A stretch of DNA of 64,000 nt from Reticulitermes lucifugus (lineage: Eukaryota > Arthropoda > Insecta > Blattodea > Rhinotermitidae), in assembly GCA_026260175.1 (NCBI GenBank), contig JAKCWW010000001.1, forward strand, positions 213,792 through 277,791, read 5' to 3'. The notes under the pieces are model-generated. The model saw nothing but the letters and a program-made list of their open reading frames with translations. It had not been told where the DNA came from and searched no databases. The translations under genes were made by a program, and so were the position numbers. Positions 34,735 to 46,294 of the stretch are shown here, piece after piece. The stretch's first letter is position 1. Every line of letters begins with the position of its first letter.

Positions 34735-34830
34735 ATATTGGTACAATGACAATGGAAACGGAGTCGTCGGTCTCTGAAACGTTGGTTTACTTCAACCACC
34801 TGACACGGTTGTCAGCCCGCAAGTGTTTTA
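34735..34830 (+). repeat. Hammerhead-family repeat, decayed copy
   Basis: AATGACAATGGAAACGGAG and GTCTCTGAAACGTTGGTTTAC are followed by TTCAACCACCTGACACGG. GAAACGTTGGT matches the end of the cores at 61899 and 23827; the CTGANGA half is eroded. Confidence 0.4.
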
Positions 34831-35544
34831 TTCCTTTAGTAAATGACCACACGTGAAATTCACAATTTTACCAAAGTGTGAATGTTACTTTGATGTCGCA
34901 ACATACAGTTATGACTCTTCATGCTGGAAATTTTATTAAAATAGTTATGAGTAATTTTGTCAGAATGGTGGTCTTCACCCTAAACTATGCTATTTCTGCA
35001 TCCGATAATCTCGAGTTTCCTGGTTACGACTACTACTTTTCACCGCCTGTCATCCCCTATATTGAGGAGGAATTCCAATTCTACATGTAGAAATCCAGCT
35101 CTGGCGAAAAACATTGCCAGTTATTTCCCAGTTATACAGATGATTCGTGAAAATTAATTAGACAGACCAAAAATATTAGATTTTCGCATCATTGGAAGAT
35201 AAAATTAAGTAAATGTGAGTTTAGGAAGTCATTTGTTAAATACTTGTTTTAAATAAATTATTCTTGTCTAGTATGGTTTGATATACTGATGTCAGAGTGA
35301 CACTGAATGAGGATTTAGTGCATTAGAAAAATATGCCTAAATCACATTCTAGAGTGTTCGGTTGATATTGCCCAGAGAGTATCAACGTATGACTTGCGAG
35401 GAGCTATCTGACACTGATTGTTTGTGATCATTCGCCACCGTATGGCAATAGTGCTTGAAATGTGGGGGGCTCTACCGATGGATTACCTTTCATTGCAAGG
35501 GGAATGACTCTTAGGAATGGGGGACTTTCGGAAATCTTCTGTGT

Positions 35545-35735
35545 TATTTTTCTTTCTTCCTCTCTTTCCTACTTACTCCTCTCGTTTTTCTTTCTGTTTT
35601 TATTATTCCCCTTCACTCTTCCCATTTTTCGTTGTTTGTCCTTTGTCTCGTGTCTTTCTTCTTATTCTATATTGTCTTTTCTTTGATTCTCTTTTCTTTT
35701 TCTTCTTTCTACCTTCTCTTTTTTTTTCCTTCTGT
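35545..35735 (+). repeat. Polypyrimidine tract
   Basis: About 190 bases are almost all T and C on the plus strand, with few purines. The apparent 74- and 117-codon frames here give F/L/S-rich peptides and are low-complexity artefacts. Confidence 0.85.
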
Positions 35736-35946
35736 ACCTATGCCAGTCATTCTTTCTGCACTAAACTGAAAGGATTTGTCTCTGTGCATTACGTTTTCAT
35801 TCTTCCTCTTTTGTTTCGTAATTTTCCTTGTTCCTTTGCTTTCGTGATGTTATTATGTTTTTATTTATAAGTTAATTATATGATATACATATATATATAC
35901 TTTTGTGCGTCGTTCGGTTTATTTGTTTCTCTGTATGTGTCTTAAT

Positions 35947-35981
35947 TTCGTGTTGTTTATTTATTTATTTATTTATTTATC
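35947..35981. repeat. (TTTA)n microsatellite
   Basis: About seven TTTA units, read directly. Confidence 0.9.
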
Positions 35982-35984
35982 AAC

Positions 35985-37540
35985 CTTTTTAAACCAAAAT
36001 TGTTGTAATATAGAGAGAGTCGTTGTGGCCTGTTTAGATTCAACCCACACTTTAGAAGAGTAGGCCTAATGTAATCCAGAATAACTGCTTAAGCGAGTGA
36101 AACGCCAGAGTGTCAGTTATTCGTGAAGATATAAACCATTCTCTCAAGAGAAACCGTGCCTCCACAACCAACTCTGATCCTATATTTTATTTAAATAACA
36201 CGCACTATGCATTCCGTATGTCATATCCCGGCATTATGTTGAAAGTCCCAGCTAATGTATCTCTTTTCTTTTGTACATATTCTATTCTCTTGCTGGTTAT
36301 AGCAGCATTTCGACATTTGTTCATTTGGCAACAGTGCTGGACTCTGCTCACAGCCTCTCTGGCACAGACTGGTCGATACACAGCATCAGTCGCCTTGTAC
36401 CGATTGCACTATCCGGTCAAAAACAGTGGTCAGTACATTCAACAGAGAAGAATAAGGGGGATAGAACGTAACGGTTTGCAAATAAACTCCCTTAAAGTGG
36501 AATTAGGTGATAATTTGGACTGATTTGATGGTTAATATGTTGATTGTTTCTCATAAGCATGAGCATCACATTTCATTAGGGTGTGCATCCAGGGAAATTT
36601 ATTTTTAACTCCTCTAAAAGGCGAAAAGGTACTGAATACTCTGTCATAAATGACACTATTTTTACTCACAAAACAAACTAAAGAAACCGAAACTACTAGA
36701 TTTTTAAAATTAACAACTAAACTAGTTAAAAATACAAATTTGATAAATGAGACATAAAATACCAAACTTTTGCGGTTTTTGAAACATTAGGGTGTGCCTG
36801 GGCACGCACAGCATACCCTGTACGCTGGTGTGTGGTGCTGCTATATTACGGAAGTCTTTAATTTATACATTATTGTACCAGCTTGTCAGTTTGTTCAGAG
36901 CCTTGTATGATCATGATGAACTTCACGGACATCTGCTAAGTTTATGGGACGGTGTCGTCATTATCCCGTTGTGTGGACGTGTCAGGTGAGGACCCCGATA
37001 AGTAAAGCAGTCCACACTTGGCAGTGACGTGTCTTGCCCGCATGCTTTCTAGTTCTTCTTGAATCACATATTTGCTTGTCACACACATATGGCTGGAAGG
37101 TGGTCTTTTGTATACTTTTCCTAGTTTTTGGCAGCTGTTTGCTATTGATAAATCCTTTTTTTTCATTTTCCATCCTTTGATTTCCAAGAAAATGGCCTGT
37201 TTAAAAAGCCATAGTGTAAATTTGTTGATCAACATACGTGCAGCAGTTGGCCATTTAAATGCTCACACAGCGGATTAACCTCTAATTTACTAAAGAAACG
37301 GGACAAGAAATTTTGAAGTGGGCCACTGTGTAGTATTCCGTACTCTACACTTGTCTTAGATGTTGAAGAAAACGAAGAAACTCTGGCACGATAGGTGATA
37401 AATACACCTGCCGATTACAAGTGCATGGCTTCACCGCAACACCAACCTCATGAAATATGCATCCGTGTTCCAAACGGCTGTGCGTCTGAGGAAGATGTAG
37501 TCTGTCGTTATGCAACCTGAAGTACAGTTAAATTTCACCC
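35985..37540. other. Unassigned DNA
   Basis: CATTAGGGTGTGC occurs twice in direct orientation at about 36576 and 36787, around an A-rich 200-bp segment. Nothing else is recognised. The 137-codon frame at 36110-36523 has no known domain. Confidence 0.4.
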
Positions 37541-37544
37541 TGTT

Positions 37545-37710
37545 TCGTGCCATGATGGTACGGGGGAGGGGGGATTTAGATGTATAGCTCTACCCTTTTT
37601 TTTTAAACTCGGCTCTAGATGGGGGTGGGTGGTCAGCGCAAAGCTTCGGTCGCTTTACCCCCGGGAAAGGGTCCGGTCTGTATTGTACAGAAGGCTATAA
37701 ACCGATGTAC
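37545..37710 (-). mobile_element. SINE family D, truncated inverted copy
   Basis: On the minus strand GGGGGTAAAGCGACCGAAGC is followed by GCTGACCACCCACCCCCATC. It then runs through AGAGCTATACATC to TACCATCATGGCA. This matches the 3' two-thirds of D1; the tRNA head is missing. Confidence 0.75.
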
Positions 37711-37714
37711 GGGC

Positions 37715-38810
37715 AATATATTTTGTCACCATTATCCATATGAATTCTCTCAATTTTAAACTTATTTCGTTGAATATGAGAGAATCGAAATACTGACTTC
37801 CAGCTTCTAAGCAGGCCTCGCACCTTGTAAAATTGTTTATCGACTCAGAGCGAAGCTCTTGTTGCGAAATAACAACCTCTATTAGAAAATTGCCGAATTC
37901 TTGCTAAGACATCGGATTGTCCTATTGGGCTGTCTCTCCTGTCAATTGCCTGAATAATGGTCTTAGTATTAGCTTAACTAACATCGGAATTGTTTTTTCT
38001 AAAAACACGGACCATTTAATTTTACGCGCACTCAGTGCACACCAGACTCCGATTTTAAGACCACGTAAATGAAATATATACGTCAACTAAGTAAACTGCA
38101 TGAACTGATTGGGGATTTTCGTAACATCAGTATCTGTTATCTTGGCAGTTTACGTTATTGCTTAATGCACACCGTGCCTTATCCGAGGAAAACAGAAGAT
38201 TTTGTATTTTATCTCTGCTAAGTCCTGAGTCCGTCGCGTGTTAATTTTCCACTTTTCTCTAGGCCGTATTGTTTTTGTGCACGACACTGTTGACATATGT
38301 TACTTTTACAAAATTTCCGCGACTTTTTCCATGACCCGTGCCTGTGCAGAACTATACCACATGTGAATACATTTCACAAGCGTGCTGAGGCAATCTGAGG
38401 TTCATGTGTGATGAGAGGTGACTAACAACAAGCCAAGTGTCCGTTCCAGCCGCTCAGTTGTCAGCGGCAAAAACCAAAACAAAGCCGTATTATCGGTAAA
38501 CAAGCCCACACAACCCGACTTCGTACGTTCATACACTGCGGAAAACGGTACATTACCTCTCTGCATATTCACGGCCATAATAAGTCTAAAATTGGGCCCT
38601 GCCTTCTGTTAGCTGCACCCGCTGCACACTCCTATGGCCTATTTATCATAGTGACGGTAACATTTTCGCCATGCTTAATCAAGCAAAACATCTTGAAGGG
38701 GTGTACATGGACGGCGGTATTATTGCACGAATTGGTAACCACGGCACTAGGTGGACGTGAGCAGTCAGATTCACAACCTTGTCGCTGTATCGCCAGGAAA
38801 GCATCTCCTA
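37715..38810. other. Unassigned DNA
   Basis: No recognised feature. Confidence 0.4.
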
Positions 38811-38819
38811 CCTATTATA

Positions 38820-39382
38820 CAGCGTGTTTCATAAGTCCATCCGGGATTTAGAGGCTTGGCCGTGCAGTAGCATACCTACATATCAGAGACAAAAGCATGC
38901 CAACGGATAGAGGAAATGTAAACGTTTTTCGTGACAGATGCGATGGCGTAGTTACCCGTTTCTCCGCTAGGAGGCAGTGGTGTGCAAACATGGCGTTTTC
39001 AGATGAGCAGAAAGCTTTTTGTGTCCTGCAGTTTGCTAAAATTCAGTCAATTGTAACAGTGCAACGTGGTTTTCGAACCCAATATCGTACAGAACCACCA
39101 ACGGAAAAAACAGTAAGACACTGTTATAGAAAATTCGTGGAAACTGGCTGTTTGTGTGTCGCAAAACGAACAGGTAGGCCGGGACCATCGCCTGGGATTG
39201 TGGACCTCGTACGAGTCTGTACGTCTGTCGAGTCACCAAAGAGGGACATATTGAACATTTGTAAGATAGGTTCAAAACTTGGATATGTACTCTTTTCACT
39301 GACATGCTCTCATCCCCCGTGTGTGATTTGGCTCCTGAGCTACAGACCTCCGAAATCCCGGAGGGAATTATGAAACACTCTG
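38820..39382 (+). mobile_element. Mariner-type DNA transposon, internally deleted
   Basis: Terminal inverted repeats begin CAGCGTGTTTCATAAG on the left and CAGAGTGTTTCATAAT on the right (reversed). Both continue with CTCCGGGATTT or a close variant for about 35 bp with few mismatches. TATA on both sides fits the TA target preference of Tc1/mariner elements. At 563 bp the element is less than half the size of an autonomous one. It keeps the transposase start but no DDE/D catalytic domain. Confidence 0.8.
38897..39373 (+). pseudogene. Mariner-type transposase, N-terminal DNA-binding part only
   Basis: The conserved part begins at the second internal methionine (codon 32, 38990), MAFSDEQKAFCVLQFAKIQS. 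It runs to about codon 100 and matches the helix-turn-helix start of mariner-type transposases (the DUF4817-like domain), including YRTEPPTEKTVRHCYRKFVE and a GRPG linker. After the linker the frame passes into unrelated codons and then through the right inverted repeat (RPPKSRREL) to its stop. The aspartate-rich catalytic domain is absent, so no transposition activity is expected. The open 158-codon frame could encode a DNA-binding peptide able to recognise related ends; that is speculation. The upstream ATG at 38897 lies in non-conserved sequence and is a doubtful start. Confidence 0.75.
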
Positions 39383-39394
39383 TATAGGACACTA

Positions 39395-40195
39395 GCTGGG
39401 TCTCAGAGCCGATTTAGAGACAGTGTCCTCCTGCCTGGAATTGAACCGCGACTCTCATGTTGCAGCCCAAAACCCAGTCACTATACTGGAAAATCTTCTC
39501 CAGTTTCTTGTATTTATTTATTATTATATTTTATGTTCTCTTAAAGTAGGGCATACAACGGACAGGCACTTCGTAAAACAAAACCTGATAATTCGCATTC
39601 ACTGTAGAACCTCACCCCTCTCCTCCCCCTCCAAACACAGCTAATCTGCTACAAAAATCCCTTAAGTAGTGTAGGAAATGACTTATGCCGAAAGAGAGGT
39701 ATGTGTTCCATGAAATAAGTTCACTTTATGCACTTGATGCAAATTAGGCACAATATGGCGAAAAAAGAATGCGATAATTTACGCAGCGGAATATCTAAAA
39801 TGTTAACAGTTGGTGTTAACAAAAACTGTGATATGTTAGTTATTTATAACGTGCATAGAATTTTTTTTGTAGCAATGTGTAAAGCCAGTTGTATCTGCTG
39901 GACATTACAACTGTGTAAGTCAGATAGCAATGCTTTTTTTTACCTTCATTATCTCCTGTTTCTACGGTACCGTGAGTCTAAATTCCAGTACAGTTTTATT
40001 GGATGGAAGCTAGGCAGTGTGGGACCGCAGACTGTTCCCTTAATTAACCCTATGAAAACAGTAACACGGGTAGCCAACATTTACAACTGAATTGCCCTAG
40101 AGACTAAATACTGCAGCAGGTATGTCATGTTAAATGCGACGAGCCTGAAATTTTAAAAATATAGACTTTTAATACAAACAACCATACGTCACGAT
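39395..40195. other. Unassigned DNA
   Basis: Short frames only, none recognised. Confidence 0.4.
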
Positions 40196-40205
40196 GTTAC
40201 AGTTT

Positions 40206-40380
40206 TCACATCGTGAGGTGTGTGATCCGAAACGTCGTACATGTGGACCTAAGTGTCAGACAATCGACATTGTTCTGATTAAATACTTCCTTACAATAAA
40301 GTCGTGGGACATAAGTCGTCAGATACTGGTACGTAACGTATCGGACGTTTCGGTGACAATCGGTGTCACCATTACTAGAG
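40206..40380. repeat. Possible decayed hammerhead-family pair
   Basis: Plus strand GTGATCCGAAACGTCGTA occurs at about 40221-40238. On the minus strand CTAGTAATGGTGAC, a loop, GTCACCGAAACGTCCGATA occurs at 40338-40377. The second has a perfect six-pair stem before GAAAC, but CTGANGA is lost. Confidence 0.35.
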
Positions 40381-40384
40381 AAAA

Positions 40385-41365
40385 ACATGACGTGTGTGTA
40401 TAAAGACGTAAGCTAAAGACGGCATTCTAAATGATTATTTGTTTCCACAAGATGATTATGTAACCCAGTTACTAGCTTCACACTTCCACATCTATTCCAC
40501 AATTAAGTTGCACAATGTACAACGTAGTATGCTACAAATGGGTCGCTGCTTACATGCACAAAACACTTCCAGGTTAAGTAACATTGAAGGTGTTATAATG
40601 TGAGATAAATTAGCGCTTACAATAATTCGTACGTATTTTTGTGCTAAGAAACATGGAGATGCTTTTCTTGTGCTGGAAAGCGTTGGACCTATCAAGGTCC
40701 ACTCTTCTCATGTAGACCAGTTTCTGCATAAAAGAGTGTCTGATCGTGGATATAGAGTCTGTATCTGAAATGCTGATTCGACAGGACTTTGTTGTATTTA
40801 GCTGTGAAAACTTAAATGCTTGGTAAACTACTTCATTGATCAGACACTTTTAGAATCTCTTAAGAAACTGAAGTATAAAATCATATACATTAATATAGAA
40901 ATTTTAAATATATTGTTCGTGGCGCATATTGTAACTAAATAATGAGTAGCAAATCTGGGTAAACTTTGGGTTTATTGGCTTTGTTTGTCATCGGCGATAA
41001 TGTGCAGTATTCTTTTTATCATTGTACATGACAAAGTTGAATAAGTTTCGCAGAATGATGCTGGAATTGACTGAAAATTGTATGTTGCTGATCTATGGAC
41101 TACTGATTTAGGCCTTTGAAGTATTCAACTCCGAGTGTAGGAGAGAAATGAAGGGGGAGCACAAAACGTTCTCACTTTTGAAGAGATTTATCGATCGCTC
41201 GTTTGGTCGTTACATCCATCAAGTGTAGCAGCAGGAACAGAAGTGATATACTGTACTGTCTAATCTCTCCGTACTACAAAACTGTCTAATTGGGTGAAGC
41301 AGTTTGCACTGAATAAAGCAAAGACCAGAACAGTATGAGGTCACGTTGTTAACAGTTTATAATGC
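40385..41365. other. Unassigned DNA
   Basis: No recognised feature. Confidence 0.4.
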
Positions 41366-41369
41366 AGTA

Positions 41370-41485
41370 GTAACTACATGGACCACCTCCCGTAACGTTT
41401 GAAAATTCTGCATTCCCCCCACACAGTGCATTTATGTGTTTCTTGTGAGTGCCATAGCAAACAGACATTATTTCGTAAAGTATAA
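41370..41485 (-). repeat. Dispersed repeat, family U (partial, inverted)
   Basis: On the minus strand GCACTGTGTGGGGGGAATGC is followed by AGAATTTTCAAACG and TACGGGAGGTGG, parallel to the U core. Confidence 0.5.
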
Positions 41486-41533
41486 TTAATTAGATAGTAT
41501 TTACAATGAACGCTGAAATTGTACTCCGTGAAG

Positions 41534-41756
41534 TTTTTTCGCCCATGACGCAACAGCCCCTAGTGTGCCTCCTCATTATCGAGGCTTCATTATCACACTT
41601 AGACAGTGATAAGCCCGACGCAGAGAATACTGCCTGATAACACACAACAATCATACGAGACAGACATCCATGCCGCCGATGGGATTCGAACTCGCAATCC
41701 CAACAAGCGAACGGCCGCAGACCCACGCCTTGGACTGCGCGGCTACTGGGATCGGC
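41534..41756 (-). mobile_element. SINE family B, copy 3 (inverted)
   Basis: Minus strand shows a box A region GCCGCGCAGTCCAAGGC and box B GAGTTCGAATCCCATC, then the family B body in shortened form. The perfect 11-bp target duplication ACTCCGTGAAG at 41523-41533 and 41757-41767 fixes the ends. Confidence 0.9.
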
Positions 41757-42529
41757 ACTCCGTGAAGTAGGAACTGAATTTAAATATATAAGTCGATGAA
41801 TTTTGTTTCTTAAAATGTTGACATCTACTGTTGTACTTAGGCTCTAATAGTACGAATCGTAAATAAAGGGATCCTTACGCCACTTCGGAGATCAGGAAGG
41901 AGAAATAAGACTATTAAAGTGAATCTTAGGGAAATATTTTGAGAAAATATGAAATGAAGTAAAGTTTCTCAGTTATTGTAAAAATAAACCTCTATATTGT
42001 ATTTGGGACGTACCGGATTCGAATTTGGTCACTGTTATGCTGTGTACTGTCATGTGATTCGTTGCTTTTACGGGGCGAATATATTACTTCGTCACTGGTC
42101 ACAAGAGCGTCTTTCCAAATTCATACTGAACCAGCACTCACGATCATCTTATCTTCTCATTTGACGCTCTATAATCTCTGCCTTTGAAGCCTGTCGTTAA
42201 GGAAATTAAGAATCGGCTGCTAAAATATCTAAGTATTGCTTCCGTCTTCCCGATGTTGAACTTTCCTGTTCTGTTAGTAAACTAGTTAGGTTGTTAGTCG
42301 ATTTTCCATGTACGCAGTTAGACATACTGTCTGGTTATCATTCGTCCGGGTCTGTGAGCTATGTGGCAATGTCACACTATCACTGGGCCGGTGCTAGAAG
42401 TAAGCTGTTTTCAAATGGCCCTTTAGAGATGGGTCACAATTTACCCTCTACACCGGAAGGCAGAGACAGATTCACTGTCAAAAGAGGCATGTTTTAGTAA
42501 ACCTAGGAGTCTGAAAATGTCCAAAGCTA

Positions 42530-42745
42530 AAGCCTAATTTAACTTTTTAAAGCCTAACTTTTACGTTTTGTACCATCACATTTAATATTAAAAAATTCTA
42601 CACTTTACCCACAGAGTGCGTATGTGTCTTGTATGGATATCAGAACAAACAGCGACTTTTGTCCTATATGACATTAACTGATCGGTTTTTTTAACCGGGA
42701 TAGTATTTACTGCGCGGTATGAACTGGGTCTTTAAAACAGATTAC
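42530..42745 (-). repeat. Dispersed repeat, family U (inverted)
   Basis: On the minus strand the copy carries CATACCGCGCAGTAAATAC, CCGATCAGTTAATG, TGTTCTGATATCC, CGCACTCTGTGGGTAAAGTG and a GGTACAAAACGTAAAAG end. All U blocks are in order. Confidence 0.65.
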
Positions 42746-43009
42746 GTTTCGTCCTTAAAGGGCTAAAAAGATTTCGAAGAATAGGCCTATTACCTTCTGG
42801 AATGTGGCACTAAGGCAACCCAGCAAACAGCAATCTCAGCAATCACATAAAAATAATACTGCATCTAACTTTTATAGTCACATTTGCAGACAAAATGGCG
42901 AAATGAAGGTTTGAAGTTATAACCTACAGCTCTCAAGGACTGTGACGCATACTAATCGAAATTAAACACAGAAAGACTGGCTAAGAGGTATATTTTTAAT
43001 GCACACAGC

Positions 43010-43240
43010 GCTTAATGATACACTGTATATCATGATTTTCTGGAATGTGGCGCCGTGTATTTGCATCCTCACCCTAAAGATGAAAGCAAGTTGTTCTTTC
43101 GAAGTGTTGCTACCTGTTCACCGAACTCTAAGGAGTGATATCCTGCAAGATCTGTACTTAATATTTACTATCTTGAAAATCTCCAGTTTCATGTTGACAT
43201 GTAGAGTCTTCTCTTATAGGGATGTAAATCCTGAATCAAT
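43010..43240 (+). repeat. Insect dispersed-repeat fragment (FWNVAPC type)
   Basis: Translation of 43030-43065 gives MIFWNVAPC, a phrase I recall from many spurious insect gene models derived from a non-coding repeat. The same kind of phrase appears at 46105 (IFWEVVLC) and 60155-60205 on the minus strand (VVWDVMP). No hammerhead core is visible in this copy. Confidence 0.4.
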
Positions 43241-43249
43241 ATTTTAAGT

Positions 43250-45050
43250 GACAACGCAACGCAAAGCAACATGTGATAGCTTTCATGCAGGCAAAGATTT
43301 TCGTTGGCACCATTACAGTGTATATAGAGCGGAAAAATTGTTTACAAACAATCCTACAATAATTCTTACTACGATTTGTTATGGATTATCACGTTTGAAA
43401 ATAAGGGAATGTTCAAAGAAAATGTCATATTTTCTTCCCATGAACTCATACCCACACACAAATAGCCACACATACACTATGTATATATGGTATATAGAAA
43501 AGCGACAAGAAGCTGGGCATAACCGCTAAAGCCGCAGCAGTTCATCATTGTGTTGTATTGCTGCACGCCGTACGTAGACCTGTATTTGTGTGCTAATGGA
43601 GTTACGGTGTAAACGGACCAACCACTGCTGGAAATCTTTCAATCCACCCATATAGAAAACACTACTGAAGCTTACCCCTTGTCTTTTAGTTCATTGGTCT
43701 GTACGGTATGCAGTAACCCATGCTTCCGTGTTGCCATGACAACCCTTTGGCTCGGCTTCATGATGCTGTCTGGGTGTACGGTTAGTCGCAAACATTCGAA
43801 GCTTCTCTCAATATTAAAACTGACTCCATGCTGCAGGTCTTTCTTGAAAAGCTGATAGCTTCCAAGATCTTCATAAATCCTCCATTTTTATTAAAACCGA
43901 AAGTTCATTGCAGTGTACACAAAAGCCCGCTATTGCACACGATTTTAAAAGCCTTTTAGATGCAGTTCTTGTCGTCATAGGCTACTCGATGCCTTTTAAG
44001 GTCAATTTTAATATTATTCTATCATTTGTGTCTCAATTTTCGAGATGATATCGTGCATTCAAGTGTTCTGTATGCATTTATTTTACTTTACGCGTGCTAT
44101 GTATCCAAGCTATATTTCCTTGAGTTAATATACCTAAGTGTATTACGTAGAATGTAAGACTGTAAATTTAACCCCGAGCTTCATTAAGCAGCACACCACG
44201 AAGGCGTAGTGGGAAGTGTAGGTATTGTGCCGTTACTTATCACTTGTGGATGTAGATGAAGTGAGTCGTTAGCTTCACGCCGTAGAAGAGCTGCCAATGC
44301 TCATTTGATATAAAGCTAGATTCACTTCAGAGTCGATCTGGACAGGGTAGCAGAGAACAATCTGTGCCTCCGTCCGTAACGGAAATTTTATTGTCCGCAC
44401 CTTCATCACCCAGACTGTACGGATTCTCGTCCAGTTATTAATAATTAATGCTGTTACGTCATATGGCTGTTACCTTGAAGAATGGCTTCGAATATTTCAG
44501 TAGGCTGTAATGTGTACTTGTCATATAATTGATTGTCCTTTTTTTTATATGGGTTCCCTTTTATTAAAGTGTAAGATCTGCATAATGTTTTCTATCTTAT
44601 CGAAAGAGTGGCCATATACCAGAAGGTGTTGGGCGAATTTTTCGATTCGCTAAGTATTTAAAATCGCTACTACTACCTTTAATTTTCTTTTCCATATTAC
44701 TTAAATTATTTTACACTACTTACTAACTTATTACGTATCATTATCAGGTTATTTAAAGGTTATAACAAGCATATTCACTTACGTTCCCTCCTCCGAAAAA
44801 CATTCAACTTACGAGAGACCACTACACAAGAAAAGCCGTCTGAAGAAATGTCTATTTATCCACTAATTTTTAGCTTCTAACTTTAACTTCTAAATTTTAA
44901 CATCATTTTTATTGATTTCTCTAAATCTCGTCCTCAAAATTGTAAAACACAATTACTCAACCCTTCTCCGTTACATATATAATATATATAAATGTAAGAT
45001 ATTTAGATCTCAATTCCCACTCAAAACTGCATATTTATCTTTCATTCTTG
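43250..45050. other. Unassigned DNA
   Basis: No gene or repeat that I can support. Confidence 0.4.
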
Positions 45051-45055
45051 CCAAC

Positions 45056-45086
45056 CTGATGATGGCCGGTTGAGCCGAAACATGTT
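45056..45086 (+). ncRNA. Hammerhead-like core, solo copy
   Basis: CTGATGA, T, GGC, CGGTTGA, GCC, GAAAC, ATGTT. Stem II is only three pairs. I could not find an inverted partner nearby, so it may be a truncated end of one of the IR-type elements. Confidence 0.45.
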
Positions 45087-45555
45087 GAGGTAATACTGAA
45101 TAAATGATTGTTGTGTTCGACTGAATATACTGTGATTATTTTCATGACGTCTTACACTTCAAGCCTTCGGGCCTATTTTACGTTATGTGAACACAGAGCA
45201 AATTTTACCTGCGAACCGCTGGAATAGTCGTAATACTGAATTGGCTTCGTGACGAATGTAAACCATGAAGCCATTCACTGCGGAATTCGCTTATCTTCCT
45301 GTTGCTTCTGCTTTATCGGGTCTCGTATTCTCTGCAGCATGTTGTTAACGAACACCGCCAGTCCTTCAGAGTGTAAGTATAAGTTTTACGCCCATAAATA
45401 TCTCGTTATTATGGTTAGATTAATAAGTGATGAAAAATTAAAGATGGGAGTTCAGCTCACTGATAGACTCGGTGGCGGCGGACATGAAAATATGATGGTG
45501 TTTGTGCCTTCTTTTCGTGAAATGCAAAGAAAGAAATCACAGCAGAGAGGCCATG

Positions 45556-45580
45556 TGTGCATATATATATATATATATAG
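45556..45580. repeat. (AT)n microsatellite
   Basis: About ten AT units. A second short CA/TA run lies at 45999-46014. Confidence 0.9.
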
Positions 45581-46094
45581 ATTTCCGTTTATCCACATGT
45601 TCCATGACCCAAATAATATAATATTATTAAAGGCGTTGAGCCGTTTGGTGTGTTCACTGTGAAGAAGAATATTAGAACTTAGGGAAAAGGAAGCAACAGG
45701 ATTTTGAAAAAAAAGCTCAGCAATAAGAACTTCTCAGTTCATTTTTGTGTAGTGTATGCTTTGAGGCCGATTAAATGAACCAGGTGAGATGGAGGAGACA
45801 TGAAATTACTTAAAAAAAACTATATATACATACAACATTTCGGTTGGCAATCCTCGCGAGTTGCACTTGAAAAATATTTTTACACATGGGAATATTTTAT
45901 TAAAATGAATCGTAAGTAAATCCGTTTCGCGGATCTGCGAAGGAGAAAATTAATTGATTCGTCGCATGCATGAGTGCCTTTGCGTATTTATGTACACACA
46001 CACACATATATATGGATACAGGAGATAGGATGGAGAAGAAGTTTAATAATTCTTCCTCAGTGCTAGATTTGAGGTTCTCGCAACTTTTTTTGCT

Positions 46095-46290
46095 CAAAAT
46101 ACGAATCTTCTGGGAAGTTGTACTGTGTCCTTGGGCGAATAGTCCTCGGCGTCTGGAAGGTTCGTAGCGCCTTCATCTTCAGGGGCGGATAGTCCATGAA
46201 TGTTAAGACACTGTAATGTACAGCAACGTCGGCAACTACTCACACACCTGCACAGCGTCACATCCCAGAAAACTCGAATCTTCCTCGCTG
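46095..46290 (+). repeat. Insect dispersed repeat with antisense hammerhead-like core
   Basis: The plus strand reads IRIFWEVVLCPWANSPRRLEGS in one frame, typical of this repeat in mispredicted proteins. The minus strand at 46150-46182 reads CTGAAGA, T, GAAGG, loop, CCTTC, then CAGACG where GAAACG is expected. GGGCGAATAGTCC (46132-46144) and GGGCGGATAGTCC (46183-46195) flank the core as direct repeats. The end near 46280 matches the start, CGAATCTTCC versus CGAATCTTCT. Confidence 0.5.
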
Positions 46291-46294
46291 TATT

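Noticed and set aside
35462-35870. F/L/S-rich frames resembling a membrane protein
   Set aside because: They come from a polypyrimidine tract.
36110-36523. 137-codon open frame with a hydrophobic stretch
   Set aside because: The hydrophobic run is short and no family motif is visible; there is no supporting context.
36576-36803. Direct CATTAGGGTGTGC repeats as ends of an element
   Set aside because: Only 13 bases match, orientation is direct, and no target duplication or internal structure supports it.
42745-42800. ACGTTTCGTCC as a hammerhead end on the minus strand
   Set aside because: No CTGANGA-like half or stem II upstream on that strand.
45249-45662. 137-codon open frame on the plus strand
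   Set aside because: Its end is coded by an AT microsatellite (YIYIYI) and the rest shows no motif.
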